Of a DNA stretch of 64,000 bases, positions 51,771-64,000 are shown in pieces. This DNA is from Tachypleus tridentatus (lineage: Eukaryota > Arthropoda > Merostomata > Xiphosura > Limulidae). The stretch lies in the NCBI RefSeq assembly GCF_004210375.1, contig NC_134834.1, positions 98,708,170-98,772,169 of the forward strand, read 5' to 3'. The translations under genes and the position numbers were made by a program. Position 1 is the first letter of the stretch; each line of letters begins with the position of its first letter. A model generated the notes under the pieces. That model saw only the letters and a program-made list of their open reading frames with translations. It was not told where the DNA came from and ran no database searches.

Positions 51771-53589
51771 AATCTATAAAAGATTTATGAGTATTGCAAG
51801 TTATTTAACATTTATGGTTATTACAGCTCAAAACGTTTGTACTAACATTTTCTATATGCACACCAGTAGAAATATATATTGGCTTATCTTCTAAATACTA
51901 GTAATGGTTCTATAAATAAAGATCACTTACTTTGGTAAAAAGGTTTAATGATGCACTGTTGGTTAAGGGTAGGTGGTCACCTGAACAGTCCTAAAATAAG
52001 GCACTTTTTATTTTGATCTGATAACAGCTATTCATTACCACTAGTTCTGCCTATTCATACTAAAGTAGTAAAACTGAACTGTTAATTTCAACAACACAGT
52101 ACTTTTCCCATTGTACCCTCATAATTTTAATAACGTTTAAAAATATATAAATATAAAAAACATATGTATTTTATTCACATAGTAAATGTCCATAATAAAC
52201 TTCTAAAAATATAGTAAGTACATTATAACCACATTATAAGCATTTTCTATCAAATATACAATAACACGTATGAGATAAGTGAAACTTCATTTCTGTTACA
52301 AGATTGTCATTTAAGTTTGCACGTCTATTAGTGATTTAATTACAATGATATTTTAATATATTAAACAAACACAAAGTTGTACATTGCCAATTCTTTAACA
52401 AAACTCTATAAATCATGTAAATAAATAACTTGGTAATTTGATGTTGTTCTCTTGACTGAAAATAAACACAATATAGTTTTAAATCTGATATTTATTATGT
52501 AACAAATTTTTCTAAACTTTACAACAAATGAGTGTACTAAAATATTCATAAAAGAATTTTGCTGAGTGACCCAAGGTATTCACAATACTACCAACTACCA
52601 TGTCACAATCTTCCATTACTCCATCAACAGTTTGAAACTATTTTAAGTTTTTAATAACCTTCTCTAACTGTTTGACACGTTACACTTGGCAAGTATATTT
52701 TACTGCTTAAAATGTTTAGTGGACTTGACAATTCCCCTCTCCATAACCAAGTGTTTAAAAGTCAATTTTGACTTATTACATGCCTTTTAGTGCATTAAAC
52801 AAATTGGGTTTCTATCTCACAAGATGAAAACTTTGCAACTCAGTCTTAATTATTAAAATGATAGTTAGAGAGCTCTTGCTGGTTATTTTGCAAGTTTAGT
52901 AATTTAACTTGGAAATATTACCAAAGTCTAATTCTGTTTTTCACAGGTTATGAAAGTTGTGCCTAGTTAGTCAACAGGTGAAATCAGTTATACCATAATG
53001 TTATGTAGCAGATCTGACAAGCCACACCAATTGTTTTTCACGAATTTTAGAAACATCAAAAATAGTTACTTAATAAGCTTATTCAACCCTTTCACAGTCT
53101 CAGTTTGTTGGAAAAGGTGACATGGGGGAATATCTACCACATGTTGAAGCATAAAAGGTGACATGGGGGAATATCTACCACATGTTGAAACATAAAAGAA
53201 ATTTCAGCATCTTAATTTTCAAAAAGTTGATTTTGAGGCCAAGAGACAAAAATTATCAAACAATTCAGAATGAATAATTAAAAGTGCTTTAATATAAAAT
53301 AGTCCTAATAGTTGCTGATAACTAAAAGGATAAAGATAATTAAACATAACTGATAAAGACAAAGGAAAGTGGGGAGCAGTGCTTGGACTTTGTATTTTTA
53401 CCTTATTTAAATCAGTGGAAACGTTACTATTAAGCTATTGAAATTTGAAGACAAAAATAAACATTTGGGCATTTCTAGCAATAGAGAATGTTAGAATATT
53501 ACAGAATGACTTGTATAAAGAGGTAAGTTCAAAGAATTTTTAATAAATTATTTTTGATTATAGTAAGTGCATTTAGATTTTCATAACTT
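51771..53589. other. Unassigned stretch with a small duplication
   Basis: AT-rich. A 42-bp tandem duplication (aaaaggtgacatgggggaat, atctaccacatgttgaaaca) lies at about 53114-53199. A 90-bp stretch at 53268-53352 recurs at 54863-54955. No coding feature. Confidence 0.5.
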
Positions 53590-54160
53590 GATTACATGGT
53601 TAATGAAAAAACACTCAACAGTGCAAATGAAGTAAAGGATCTTCACTTCAGTTTGGTGGAAACATCTCTCAAGCCATCAAAGCAGTTTCTCTGTTAGTAG
53701 CAGTAAACTTAATTAGACAATTAGTATGTACTTATAAGACACAATGATTACAAGTAGAAAGGATACAAGATATGTTTATGATCTCCTTATCAAGGAAAGG
53801 ATACTGACTTACTGAAAAGATTTAAGAAGGATTGTCAGAATGGTTCAAGGGTTGTCCTTAAGGGATAAGTTAAGATCTATTAACTTATTTTCTCTTGACA
53901 GAATAAAGGTATAAGGAGTTGATCTTACCAAAGTTTACAAACCTATCCTTGGTGTTTGATAGTATGAAGTCCTCTAACTTTCTACACTGTATTATGAACA
54001 TAAAAAAAAAAAAAATTAGGCTAGCTTTCAGTTAAAATAGTTTATTGTTTTCAAAATCATGACTGACTTAATTACAGAGGGAGTTTCCATCAGCCGCTAC
54101 TTGATGGGAGTTTAACAAGAGATTCAATGATTTCCTAGAAAACAGGAAAGTGGGGTCTTA
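53590..54160 (+). pseudogene. Second CR1-like LINE C-terminal fragment
   Basis: 'LKRFKKDCQNGSRVVLKD', 'KLRSINLFSLDRIKV', 'VYKPILGVFDSM' (about 53810-53985) and, further on, 'EFNKRFNDFLENR' (about 54108-54146) follow the order of the CR1 ORF2 end. Broken by stops and frameshifts. Confidence 0.55.
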
Positions 54161-57100
54161 AATATTTACTTGTCAGAAGTGTGGGTGTGCAAAGACAGCT
54201 TTGAAGGACCAAAGATTCTGTTATTGTCTGTATATTATGTCAAACACAAACTTATGTAAACCCTGTTTGATCATTCCATAAAATTCTGCTAAGCATAATT
54301 TAGCATTAAGGTTCTTAATAACCACAATAGAAAATTTCAAAACCATTAAGTGAGTATCTTGAGTCATGACAAAGATTATTTAAGATTTTTACAAAATGTT
54401 CAACTTTTTAGCAAAACATTTCACTAAGGTTACAGAAATTATTTAGCAGATCTTTGAAGTCTTAAAGTGTTTCAGAAGGACATAAAAGTCATATTATAGA
54501 GGAATTTTAATAAGACTAGATAGTCTTGTCACAAAAATGACATGTAGTAAGAGTTTGGTAACACTTACTTCTAAAGTTTCCCAAAGGTATATTATACAAT
54601 ACTATTAAATAATATATATCCTTTATAGATACTGTTACATCTATCACGGCAGTTTGACATACACATACTATGAGTATGTCTGTTACAGTTTTAGACAAAT
54701 TAAAGACCTTACATTTCAGTAGTAACATTAAATCTATTCTCTATGCAATATATATTTTTTTAATATCTTCCAATGTAGAGGTTTAATGACATATGAGGTA
54801 AAAAGAGTATCTGAGTATAAATACTTTTATATACTATTCAACCTGTTATCATAAACAATTAGGAATGAATAGTTAAAAGATGCTTTAATATAAAATAGTC
54901 CTAATAGTTGCTGATAACAAAGAAAGAAAAGGATAAAGAAAATTAAACATAACTGGATTACTAGTAAAGATAGAAAAATCAGATCTGAAATAAAAAGAGT
55001 ATCTCACTATATTTTTATATACTATTCAACCCATAGTGAGACATGAGGCTTGATATTTCAATCCAAGTTAACCACTGCCCATCGTGTTTTAAGGCTACTT
55101 GTAATAAAATTGAGGGGGATAACACTCATATTCCAATCTAAAGCTTAAAAGGTTTACACAATGTTCTGTTCATTAGAAGTATACAAACACATGAACACAT
55201 TCATTTAAGCAAAAAGCACTGACTTTTTATCTGTCTCAAATCTCTGTGAATAATTTCATACAACATCTTAAGTAGTACATGTTTCACACCAAAATATTGA
55301 AAACTATTAATGGTTAAGGTATGGAGGAGAATTATTAAAGCATTTGTCTTAAACTAGGCATTACCTGAAAACATTTGTTCTGCATTTTCCACTACTCCTT
55401 AACAAAACAATTACAAATATTGATTTCAATATGCAAGTTGCATGGTTGTAATGTGAAGATGTCATGAACCCGTTTAGGCATTGAGCTGGTGCTTGATAAA
55501 ACAGTGAAAGCTCACGTATGTTATTTTCATTATAAAGACATATTACATATGAGCACTTAATGACTACAGTGTACAACTGACACACCTAAATGTAATGTAA
55601 CGTTAGAGCTAAAGCTTTTTTACACATTCTACTTTCATAAGATAAAAAAAAAACAGTATCTACAAACTAATAGCAAGAAATAGAAATTACCCTACATTAT
55701 ATTGTTTCTACTTTGCCATTCTACATCTAAATAAACAAAGGAATAACTTATGGACACTGAACAACTTATAATCTTTATTATTAGTTGTACTTCACAACAC
55801 ATTTATTGAATGCTATTGTCTCACTATTTTCAAAGTTCCCAGTTTTTACTTCATAGTACATTCACATTTTCATCCCAATGTACATGATACTGTATTATTT
55901 TTTTCAACACACACTTACATTGTGTTCCTGTTCATGCATGCCTACTATTCCCAGACATTTATCTATAGCATCAAGGAAATCACCTCAAGGTGTTTACTGT
56001 TTTATTACATCTGTCTCACACCAATCAGGAGACATTAGCTCTAACGTTCTGCTTATTCTTCACCCATTGGCTATGGTGTAACAAGACAAGTAGAGAAATA
56101 GTAGTTTAATTATCTATGAAAAAACGTACCTAAGGAAGGAAAGATAATCTCTTGAAATTGTATAAAATGTGAAACATTAACTAAAAGATGGAAACAAAAT
56201 TTGATTTCAATGATCACAAACTGAAAGTATAAGTAATGAACATTTTGTGTTCACTACATTGACAGTAAGATATGTAAAATGTTCTATTTTTTCTTTAGAT
56301 TTCTAGTTATTCCAACATATAAACATTTTTGACAAAGACCCTATATAAACAAAATTACATTTCTTGTTTCAGGCTTTTACAGACCTCTTTGCATAATTTC
56401 AGCCTAAAACAGAAATTTAAGCTATGCCAAAAAAAAACATATACAAATTATTTTGGTATTTTTTCGTTGGGTACAAGGGTTGCACTCTTAAATTAAGTTA
56501 TTACAGACTAACTTCAAACCACTAATTAAAACATTCAACTACTTATTAGGACACAATATTTAACCCCAACAACATTCACTTATTCACAAACTTTACTGGG
56601 AATGAAACTTTTACACACAATAAAGTTTTCTAAAAAGAATAACACTGGAATTGCAAGGTTTCAAAAACAGAATTAATGTTATTACAAATTTAATATTAAG
56701 TGAAATATTTCCCTATTTATGTTTTTTCCCAAGGTTCACACCATATCTTGCTACCTGAACCTCACTGTAAAATGATATATTATGTCAAACACAAGTTTTA
56801 ATACCAAATGATAAATCTCACAGACATTTAAAAATATTTTTCAGCCATGCTAGTTAATGCAGTAAAAAATTAGTACAAAGTGAAAGTTCTGCAAAAATAG
56901 TATTACATAGCAGAATAATTCTACAGAAACAATGACATCAGTGCTGTTTCTTGGAGCTCCATATGACCAGGCATTTCAAGAACCATATGAACTGAAGGCA
57001 CAGCAGATCTGCCTATCACAGGCTAAGAGTAAATCCATTTTAGCCAATCAGATTGTGACAAGCTTGCATGATTCCAACAGCAATGCCCAGTCTTCAGTAT

Positions 57101-57674
57101 TTTTTATAAATAAAAATAACATTATTTGAAAAAAGCTATTTATAGTTTTGATTTTTGTATTAAAAACTGCATGGAAGTTAAAAAAAGAAGAGCAAAACAG
57201 AAGTAAACAAATAGCAATACTTTGTATTAAAATAATTTTACTGTAAGTTATTCAGTGGATCAAATCTCTAAAAAACAAACAAAAAAGATTCTTTTGGTAT
57301 GGTTTGAAAGTTTAAAATTATACTTGAAAAATAACATTTTAAAATGTTTGCACATGAGGCCACAAAGTCTAGTTATGTTTGTTCAATTTAGTACACTTAC
57401 ATACTGAACACAGCATTGACTGAGGCTTTTGGCTGCTGTGTACAATACAGGTACTTAATTTCTTTCCACATACAATAGTTCTTTCTGTTTGTTTAACAGG
57501 TTACTTTAGCTGTTCATTCACGCACTTTCAGCAATAAGAAAACACTGCAATAACCAACACGGAAATTTTGAGTAACAAACAAACAAACAAACAAACAAAA
57601 TAACCAAACCAAGTTAAATTTTTAGGTAAAAAAGTAAGTTCAGCAATCTAAAAAAGTTTGCTGCCATCAGAAGT
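54161..57674. other. Unassigned AT-rich stretch
   Basis: Nothing firmly recognised. A plus-strand open frame at 56932-57129 (65 codons) is less AT-rich than its surroundings, but it has no known homology and could be untranslated sequence. An (AAAC)n microsatellite lies at about 57573-57600. Confidence 0.35.
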
Positions 57675-58174
57675 NNNNNNNNNNNNNNNNNNNNNNNNNN
57701 NNNNNNNNNNNNNNNNNNNNNNNNNNNNNNNNNNNNNNNNNNNNNNNNNNNNNNNNNNNNNNNNNNNNNNNNNNNNNNNNNNNNNNNNNNNNNNNNNNNN
57801 NNNNNNNNNNNNNNNNNNNNNNNNNNNNNNNNNNNNNNNNNNNNNNNNNNNNNNNNNNNNNNNNNNNNNNNNNNNNNNNNNNNNNNNNNNNNNNNNNNNN
57901 NNNNNNNNNNNNNNNNNNNNNNNNNNNNNNNNNNNNNNNNNNNNNNNNNNNNNNNNNNNNNNNNNNNNNNNNNNNNNNNNNNNNNNNNNNNNNNNNNNNN
58001 NNNNNNNNNNNNNNNNNNNNNNNNNNNNNNNNNNNNNNNNNNNNNNNNNNNNNNNNNNNNNNNNNNNNNNNNNNNNNNNNNNNNNNNNNNNNNNNNNNNN
58101 NNNNNNNNNNNNNNNNNNNNNNNNNNNNNNNNNNNNNNNNNNNNNNNNNNNNNNNNNNNNNNNNNNNNNNNNNN
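57675..58174. other. Assembly gap, 500 N
   Basis: Exactly 500 undetermined bases, a round number that may be a placeholder rather than a measured size. LINE-derived sequence begins just after it. Confidence 0.99.
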
Positions 58175-58990
58175 TTGCAGAATGGAGAAACCTTCTAATA
58201 AAAAATGGAGAATAAAATTCAAACTACAAGGAATTGAATAACATGACCAAACATATATTCGCGATAGAATAATTAAAAAAGCCCTGAAATCAGGAAAAAT
58301 TGATCATTGCTACTGAACTTGACTGTGTACTGCGCAGGTCCAGGAACTGAGTCAAGTAACAACGTACTGGGTTTTATTGTTTTCATGATGTTCAAACAGA
58401 CACACCACAGATTAAAAATTTGGAAGAAACTGTATGTTGTATCATCCAGAAGCCAGGAAAAGATCCATCAAATTCACAGAATTTTAGGCCTGTCTCACTT
58501 TGTACCTCTTTTACTAATCATATGAACACTTCATGCTAATCCATTTGACTCCTATTATTGAAGGTTGGTTTTTCCATCAAACAAATTATGTATGGCTAAG
58601 ATTCGCCACGTACACAGTATATCGAAACAACATGATAATTGGTACCATTTTTGTTGAGCTCTAGGCATAATATAACAAAGTCAATTCGCATATATTTGAC
58701 TCTTATGTGTTCAACATAACAGAATCACAAACGTTTTTCTATATGGTCAGTCGTTCCTTCATTAACACCTCCGTGGCACAGGGGATGTCTGTGGACTTAA
58801 AACACTAGAAACATTATCTTCAAATAACCACAACAAAACAAAATCTACGTTGAACTGTGTGGGAAGTGCAACTACCACAGCACACTCTCAAAACTCCTGT
58901 TTAACATCTACATGAGTGACCAGATCGTAATCCCAACAAGTGCAGGTCCGTCTACTATTGTGTAAAAAAAAAAGTAATTGCCCCATAATA
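58175..58990 (+). pseudogene. Jockey-like LINE reverse transcriptase remnant
   Basis: 'CIIQKPGKDPSNSQNFRPVS' and 'LCTSFTNHMNT' (58439-58526) is the RT motif 1-2 region (PKPGKDPxxxxNFRPISL). About 400 bp further 'KLLFNIYMSDQIVIPTSAG' (near 58892-58950) is the segment between motifs B and C. The part between is very decayed, and at about 58770-58830 includes a tRNA-like piece (cctccgtggcacaggggatg). Truncated by the gap on the left. Confidence 0.6.
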
Positions 58991-59407
58991 GAAAAATGTT
59001 TTACTGTTCTGCATAAAGCTATCTTAGAAAATACCATGTTTTTTCTATATAAAGCTGTTCAAGAATAAAATAAGTTTTGTTATTTTCTAAATTATCCTAA
59101 AATATGTCAATATAAAGCTAAATTACACTATATCAAGATTTGTTGATTTGCATGAAACTATCTTAGAATAGTCAGTATTGTGTTTGTTCGTTTTAAAACT
59201 GTTATTGAATTCTCTTTTATTTCTGCTTCTTTAAGATTCACTATGCTTATAAATGGTGGTATAGTTTGAAGAATTAATTCACTGCATGAGGGAGCAGCAT
59301 AGGAAGTGTTTACTTATACATCCTCAAATTATTATCAGTTTAACCATATACTACTGAAGTTTTTATATATTTGTTTAATTAAACAGTTCTGACTATCTTA
59401 TTGGTGC
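58991..59407. other. Unassigned AT-rich stretch
   Basis: No feature recognised. Confidence 0.4.
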
Positions 59408-59468
59408 ACTTTTGAAGACTCATCAAGCTTTCTTATGGATCAAGAAAGCTCGATGACTTTTCAAAAGT
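59408..59468. other. 61-bp imperfect hairpin
   Basis: Arms 59408-59434 (acttttgaagactcatcaag, ctttctt) and 59442-59468 are complementary at about 23 of 27 positions, with a 7-nt loop (atggatc). The size is compatible with a miRNA precursor or a very short inverted-repeat element. Neither is shown. Confidence 0.45.
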
Positions 59469-60293
59469 ACTTTATGTTTTTATGCTCATTACTTATCGCA
59501 GGTGCTAAGCCTGACATATAAAATGGTAAAATTAAAGGGAATCATACTAGGATAATTTTTATCATATTTTCTTCCTCAAAGGTTTGAAGAGAAGGGTTTT
59601 ATAACATTGAAGATACTCGCCACAACCAACTTCGAATAAAGTGTTACAAATAGTTCTAAGAAAATGTTTCATTATTAAAATAGGATTTAGTTATTACTGT
59701 ATTACAAGTTGTTAGAAGGGGATGTGTAACAATAAGCTGAACTATATGATCGACTATGTCATTCATCCAGTACAATATACAAATATAAAAACAGGTCGTT
59801 TTAGTTTTTCGCGTAAAGCCACAAAGTGCTAATTTTCTGTTCATAGTTAAAAAGGAAGATATCTAGTTAAAATAATTGATCGCTAATTTTTGGGAAACTT
59901 TTAACTGATTTAATAGTGAAGCTGTCTGTCACTCTTATAGTGTACCTACAACCAGAAAATATGTAATTCATTTTTTTTTTTCAGAAGGAATTTATAAGAA
60001 ATTAATCATCAAATTCACAGTCGAGACTTGCAAACTACCTTTACACTGAAAGATTTAATGAAGTTATATGGCATTGTTAATGTTTTATTACACTGTTTTA
60101 CAACATTTTTCCAACTAGTGTAACAACATTATTACATCAATAACAGTAAAACACAAGTTGCTATGACAGCAGTTAAATATACTTTTTGGGATAAACGAAA
60201 ACCACAAAATTTATTATTCTCTATTTCAAAAACCTCAATACCCAATCAAAATTAAGGGCTGTAAGTCACGAAGATGCGTGAACGATGACTGGT
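59469..60293. other. Unassigned stretch
   Basis: Contains the possible 3' UTR and AATAAA (minus strand, about 60207-60212) of the gene below. Otherwise nothing recognised. Confidence 0.35.
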
Positions 60294-60997
60294 TCATTTC
60301 TGCCATACAACAGTCCCATATAAGACTTGTTCTCTTTCGTCATTACAAATAGTTGATTTTGCTGGTTGTCTGTGAAAATTTTCAGGGTATACCATTGACG
60401 CAAGAAAACCTGTATACAAAATAAAATAGATGAAGCTTGGATACTAAATGACACAAGTTGTAGATGTTTAAACAAAAATAATGCAGGTGCTAGACCTAAA
60501 TATACAGTTATAACGTTTATGAATGTTTAACTACTACGGGCAAGAGTAATCCATTTGTACAATATTAACTGTGTATTGGAAGACAAGTATCTGTGAACAA
60601 AGGAAGGGAAGGAATAATTTAGTTTTCCAACAAAATGTATCACTGTGTAACAGTAATAGTTTATTACAATATCAGTGTATCATAATCACAATGTAATACT
60701 AATAGTTTATTAGTGTATTTGTGTCTTTATCCTAATGAACACACAGTTTAACATCATTAAAAGGAAATTAAGTTCTAGTTTGAATATCTTGATATGTGTA
60801 GGTAAATTTTCAGTCAGTTTAAGTATTATGGCACAATTATATTGTAATAAACTCTCAGTTTTATATTGAATAAATTAGATATAAGCTCATAACTTACCGA
60901 TGAAAGAAATACTTCCAATCAAACAAAATGTTGCAAACCATCCGAAGTAAGGAAACGTTATTTGAATTATCAGAGGCCAGACGACAACAGAAGTACC
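60294..60997 (-). CDS. Possible last two exons of an unrecognised membrane protein gene
   Basis: Minus strand. Exon 60898-60997 (100 nt) lies between a pyrimidine-rich acceptor (TGTCTTCATGTAG) and donor TCG|GTAAGT. It encodes a strongly hydrophobic run ('SVVVWPLIIQI', 'YFGWFATFCLIGSISFI'), one to two membrane helices. It splices in phase (1 nt left over) to 60294-60409 after acceptor TTTTGTATACAG, giving a hydrophilic tail of 38 residues that starts 'GFLASMVYPENFHRQ' and ends in TGA. A minus-strand AATAAA follows about 85 nt later. The helix-then-tail layout recalls the last helix of a major facilitator transporter, but I do not recognise the family. Upstream exons would lie beyond 61 kb or outside the window. 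Confidence 0.35.
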
Positions 60998-61117
60998 CTA
61001 CATGAAGACACAAGATAACTAAGCAGTTAATGTATAACCTAACATTTATCAGTAAAGTGATGGACCAGTTACAGGAAAGTACACTGTCACTAAGTGGTCA
61101 GAAGGTTGAGAAATCAG

Positions 61118-61637
61118 CAAGGTAAATTATCAGGCAGAAGAATGTATATGTAGTCACTCAGGTAGAATAATGTATATGTAGTCACTCAGGTAGAAGAATG
61201 TACATGTAGTCACTCAGGTAGAATAATGTATATGTAGTCACTCAGGTAGAATAATGTATATGTAGTCACTCAGGTAGAATAATGTATATGTAGTCACTCA
61301 GGTAGAATAATGTATATGTAGTCACTCAGGTAGAAGAATGTATATGTAATCACTCAGGTAGAATAATGTATTATATAATCACTCAGGTAGAATCGTATGT
61401 AGTCACTCAGGTAGAATAATGTATAGTAGTAGTCACTCAGGGTAGAGAATGTACATCTAGTCACTCAGGTGAAGAATGTACATGTAGTACTCAGGTAGAA
61501 TAATGTATATGTAGTCACTCAGGTAGAAGAATGTATATGTAATCACTCAGGTAGAAGAATGTATATGTAGTCACTCAGGTAGAAGAATGTACATGTAGTC
61601 ACTCAGGTAGAATAATGTATATGTAGTCACTCAGCAG
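61118..61637. repeat. 28-bp minisatellite, about 18 copies
   Basis: Unit tagtcactcaggtagaata, atgtatatg, with aataatg/aagaatg and gtatat/gtacat variants and several short indels near 61360-61490. Confidence 0.93.
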
Positions 61638-61789
61638 TTAGATGGTTGTTAAATAAAAATATCAGTAAGATGGAGTAATAGATAGAAAGATATGTCACTT
61701 AGAAGTTAGATGTTTCAAGAATAAAGATGAATATCTAGATTAAAGTATGAAACAGAAGAAAATATATCGACAATCAGTAGTTAAATGTC

Positions 61790-63050
61790 TATCAAAAAGT
61801 TCAAGTAAATATATATATATTATGGTTTGAGAGATACTACGATGATGAAGCAAAGAATGTTTTTAATTTTAGAAAATCTAGGAAGGAGTAAACTAAAAAT
61901 ATATGAATAGACCATATATTTAGTGTTTAATTTTAAAAACAATAAAGAGGAAATTAAACAGTATATATCAATAGATCACACACTTACATTTAATTTAATA
62001 TCAAAGAGGAAGTTAAACATATATTAATAAATCTTATATTTAGTGTGGAGTTTTAAAAACAATAAAGAGAAAACTGTGAATTGATCATATACTTAATGTT
62101 TAAAGTTAAAGTTAGCAAAGAGGACACTAAAGAATGTACATCAATATATCATATATTTGGTATTTAATTTTAGAGTAAAGAGAAAACTAATCAATATATA
62201 TGAATAGATCGTATACTTGGTCTTTAGTTTTGTAAAGACTAAAGAGCAAACTAATCAATATATATGAATAGATCGTATATTTAGGGTTTAATTTTGTAAA
62301 GACTAAAGAGCAAACTAATCAATATATATGAATAGATCGTATATTTAGTCTTTAGTTTTGTAAAGACTAAAGAGCAAACTAATCAATATATATGAATAGA
62401 TCGTATATTTAGGGTTTAATTTTGTAAAGACTAAAAACAAACTATATGAATAGATCATATATTTAGTTTTAATTTTAAAACAATAGAGGAAGCTAAACAC
62501 CATATATATGAATAGATCAAATATTTAGCGCTTTTTAAAAAAGAATTAAGAGGAAACTAAACAATATGAATAGATAATATATGTGGTGTTTAATTTTAAA
62601 AATAATAAAGAAAACTAATATCATATATTTAGTGTTTGATTAATTTATATGAATAGATCTTATATTTAATGTTTACTTTTAAAAAGACTAAAATGATCAC
62701 AGAACATTGTTTGAAAAAAATGGTATTTTGTGTTTAATTTCAAAAATACTAAAGAATGAATTAAACAATACATATGAAAGGATGATATTCTTAGTGTTTA
62801 ATTTTAAAAACAAAAAAGGAAACTACTCAATATATGAATACATAAAATATTTAGTGTTTAATTTTGAAACGGCTAAGGACAAAATTATAGAAGGTAAATG
62901 AACAGATAATGTGTTTGTTTAATTTCTAAAAAGGCTAAAGAGAAACTAAATATATATTGAAGTCGTGTATTTAGTATTTAATTTTAAAATTAATAAAGAG
63001 GGTAGTAAAGAATATATCTCAATAGATTATGTGTTTAGTTTTTAAAAACA
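61790..63050. repeat. Diverged ~60-bp tandem repeat
   Basis: Irregular copies of a unit containing aatatatatgaatagatc, gtatatttagtgtttaattt and taaagactaaagagaaaact. The cleanest copies are at about 62200-62430. It appears to be the older, degenerate part of the satellite continuing at 63315-64000. Confidence 0.85.
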
Positions 63051-63063
63051 ATAAAGAGGGATT

Positions 63064-63303
63064 GTTTTGAATTTCGCAGAAAACTACACGATGGTTTTCT
63101 CCCCTAGTCGTTCCAAGTTTAGCATTGTAAGACAAGAGGGAAGGCAGCTGGTAATCACCACCTACCCCCAACTCTTGGGCTACTCTTTACCAACAAATAG
63201 TGGGATTGACAGTATTTTATAACGCCCCACAGCTTAATGGACGAGCATGTTTGGTGTAACAGGGATTCGAACCCACGACCCACGGATTACCAGTGAAACT
63301 TAG
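63064..63303 (-). mobile_element. tRNA-derived SINE inserted into the satellite
   Basis: Reverse copy of the main SINE family (ttttgaatttcgcagaaaac ... accaacaaatagtgggattg ... ggattcgaacccacgaccc). The 11-bp sequence ataaagaggga occurs at 63051-63061 and again at 63304-63314, a likely target-site duplication in satellite sequence, though the satellite itself contains similar words. Confidence 0.85.
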
Positions 63304-63314
63304 ATAAAGAGGGA

Positions 63315-64000
63315 ACTAAACAATATATATATTAAAATGTCATGTATTTAGTGTTTAATTTTAAAATTAATAAAGAGGGTATAACATACAGTATAAGTGA
63401 AAACAAAAGAATATGTATGAATATATCGTATATTTAGTGTTTAATGTTAAAGAGACTAAAGAGGAAACAAAAGAATATGTATAACATACAGTATAAGTGG
63501 AAACAAAAGAATATGTATGAATATATCGTATATTTAGTGTTTAATGTTAAAGAGACTAAAGAGGAAACAAAAGAATATGTATAACATACAGTATAAGTGA
63601 AAACAAAAGAATATGTATGAATATATCGTATATTTAGTGTTTAATGTTAAAGAGACTAAAGAGGAAACAAAAGAATATGTATAACATACAGTATAAGTGG
63701 AAACAAAAGAATATATATGAATATATCGTATATTTAGTGTTTAATGTAAAAGAGACTAAAGAGAAAAAAGAATATGTATAACATACAGTATAAGTGGAAA
63801 CAAAAGAATATGTATGAATATATCATATATTTAGTGTTTAATGTTAAAAGAGGCTAAAGAGGAAACAAAAGAATATGTATAACATACAGTATAAGTGAAA
63901 ACAAAAGAATATGTATGAATATATCATATATTTAGTGTTTAATGTTAAAGAGACTAAAGAGGAAAACAAAAGAATATGTATAACATACAGTATAAGTGAA
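63315..64000. repeat. 100-bp higher-order satellite, at least six copies, cut by window end
   Basis: ataacatacagtataagtg starts at 63381, 63481, 63581 and 63681, then near 63778, 63878 and 63979. Each ~100-bp unit also contains gaatatgtatgaatatatc, gtatatttagtgtttaatg and ttaaagagactaaagagg, so it is a compound of the ~60-bp unit and a new segment. Neighbouring units are nearly identical. Confidence 0.92.

Noticed and set aside
56932-57129. 65-codon open frame as a gene
   Set aside because: No homology, no splice or poly(A) context that decides for it; could be part of an untranslated region.
57614-58222. Open frames of 185-202 codons
   Set aside because: They consist almost entirely of the 500-N gap.

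Overview
This is eukaryotic nuclear DNA, AT-rich, intron-containing and full of repeats. One gene is clear: the 40S ribosomal protein eS7 (RPS7) on the minus strand, six exons from about 28.27 kb down to 9.4 kb. Its protein is arthropod/animal-like, and the surrounding tRNA-derived SINEs, Jockey-, CR1-, Penelope- and Ty3/Gypsy-type elements suggest a chelicerate, quite possibly a horseshoe crab. That assignment is inference from recognised repeat types, not proof.

Layout. 1-9.4 kb: hAT-type transposase remains, a 57-bp x 19 perfect minisatellite (741-1823), a short MITE, three tRNA-SINEs and a long decayed Jockey-like LINE (about 5.76-8.81 kb). 9.4-28.3 kb: RPS7, whose introns hold a probable box C/D snoRNA, a composite CA-rich minisatellite of about 2.7 kb, an 11-copy 48-bp array abutting the exon 3 splice donor, and a Penelope-derived inverted repeat. 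28.35-30.77 kb: a Penelope-like element (reverse transcriptase plus GIY-YIG) with hammerhead-like motifs in its flanking repeat, inserted less than 100 bp upstream of the RPS7 start. 30.9-33.9 kb: SINE and LINE remnants. 34.1-43.6 kb: a decayed Ty3/Gypsy pol on the minus strand, interrupted inside its RNase H segment by a 7.7-kb array of about 108 copies of a 71-bp unit. 44-48 kb: SINE pieces and unassigned AT-rich DNA. 48.27-51.77 kb: a CR1-like LINE interrupted by about 84 copies of a 33-bp unit. 52-57.67 kb: mostly unassigned, with another CR1 fragment. 57675-58174: a 500-N gap. 58.2-64 kb: LINE remains, a miRNA-like hairpin, two possible terminal exons of an unrecognised membrane protein gene (minus), and several tandem arrays, one cut by the window end.

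The most striking theme is tandem arrays born inside transposon coding sequence. The 71-bp unit is itself a piece of the Gypsy RNase H coding region, and the 33-bp unit is a piece of the CR1 reverse transcriptase ORF. In both cases the rest of the ORF continues in order on either side. A third array, in RPS7 intron 3, seems to have grown from the 5' splice site of exon 3 and repeats splice-donor-like motifs. The long uninterrupted reading frames across these arrays are a consequence of the repeats and are not annotated as genes.
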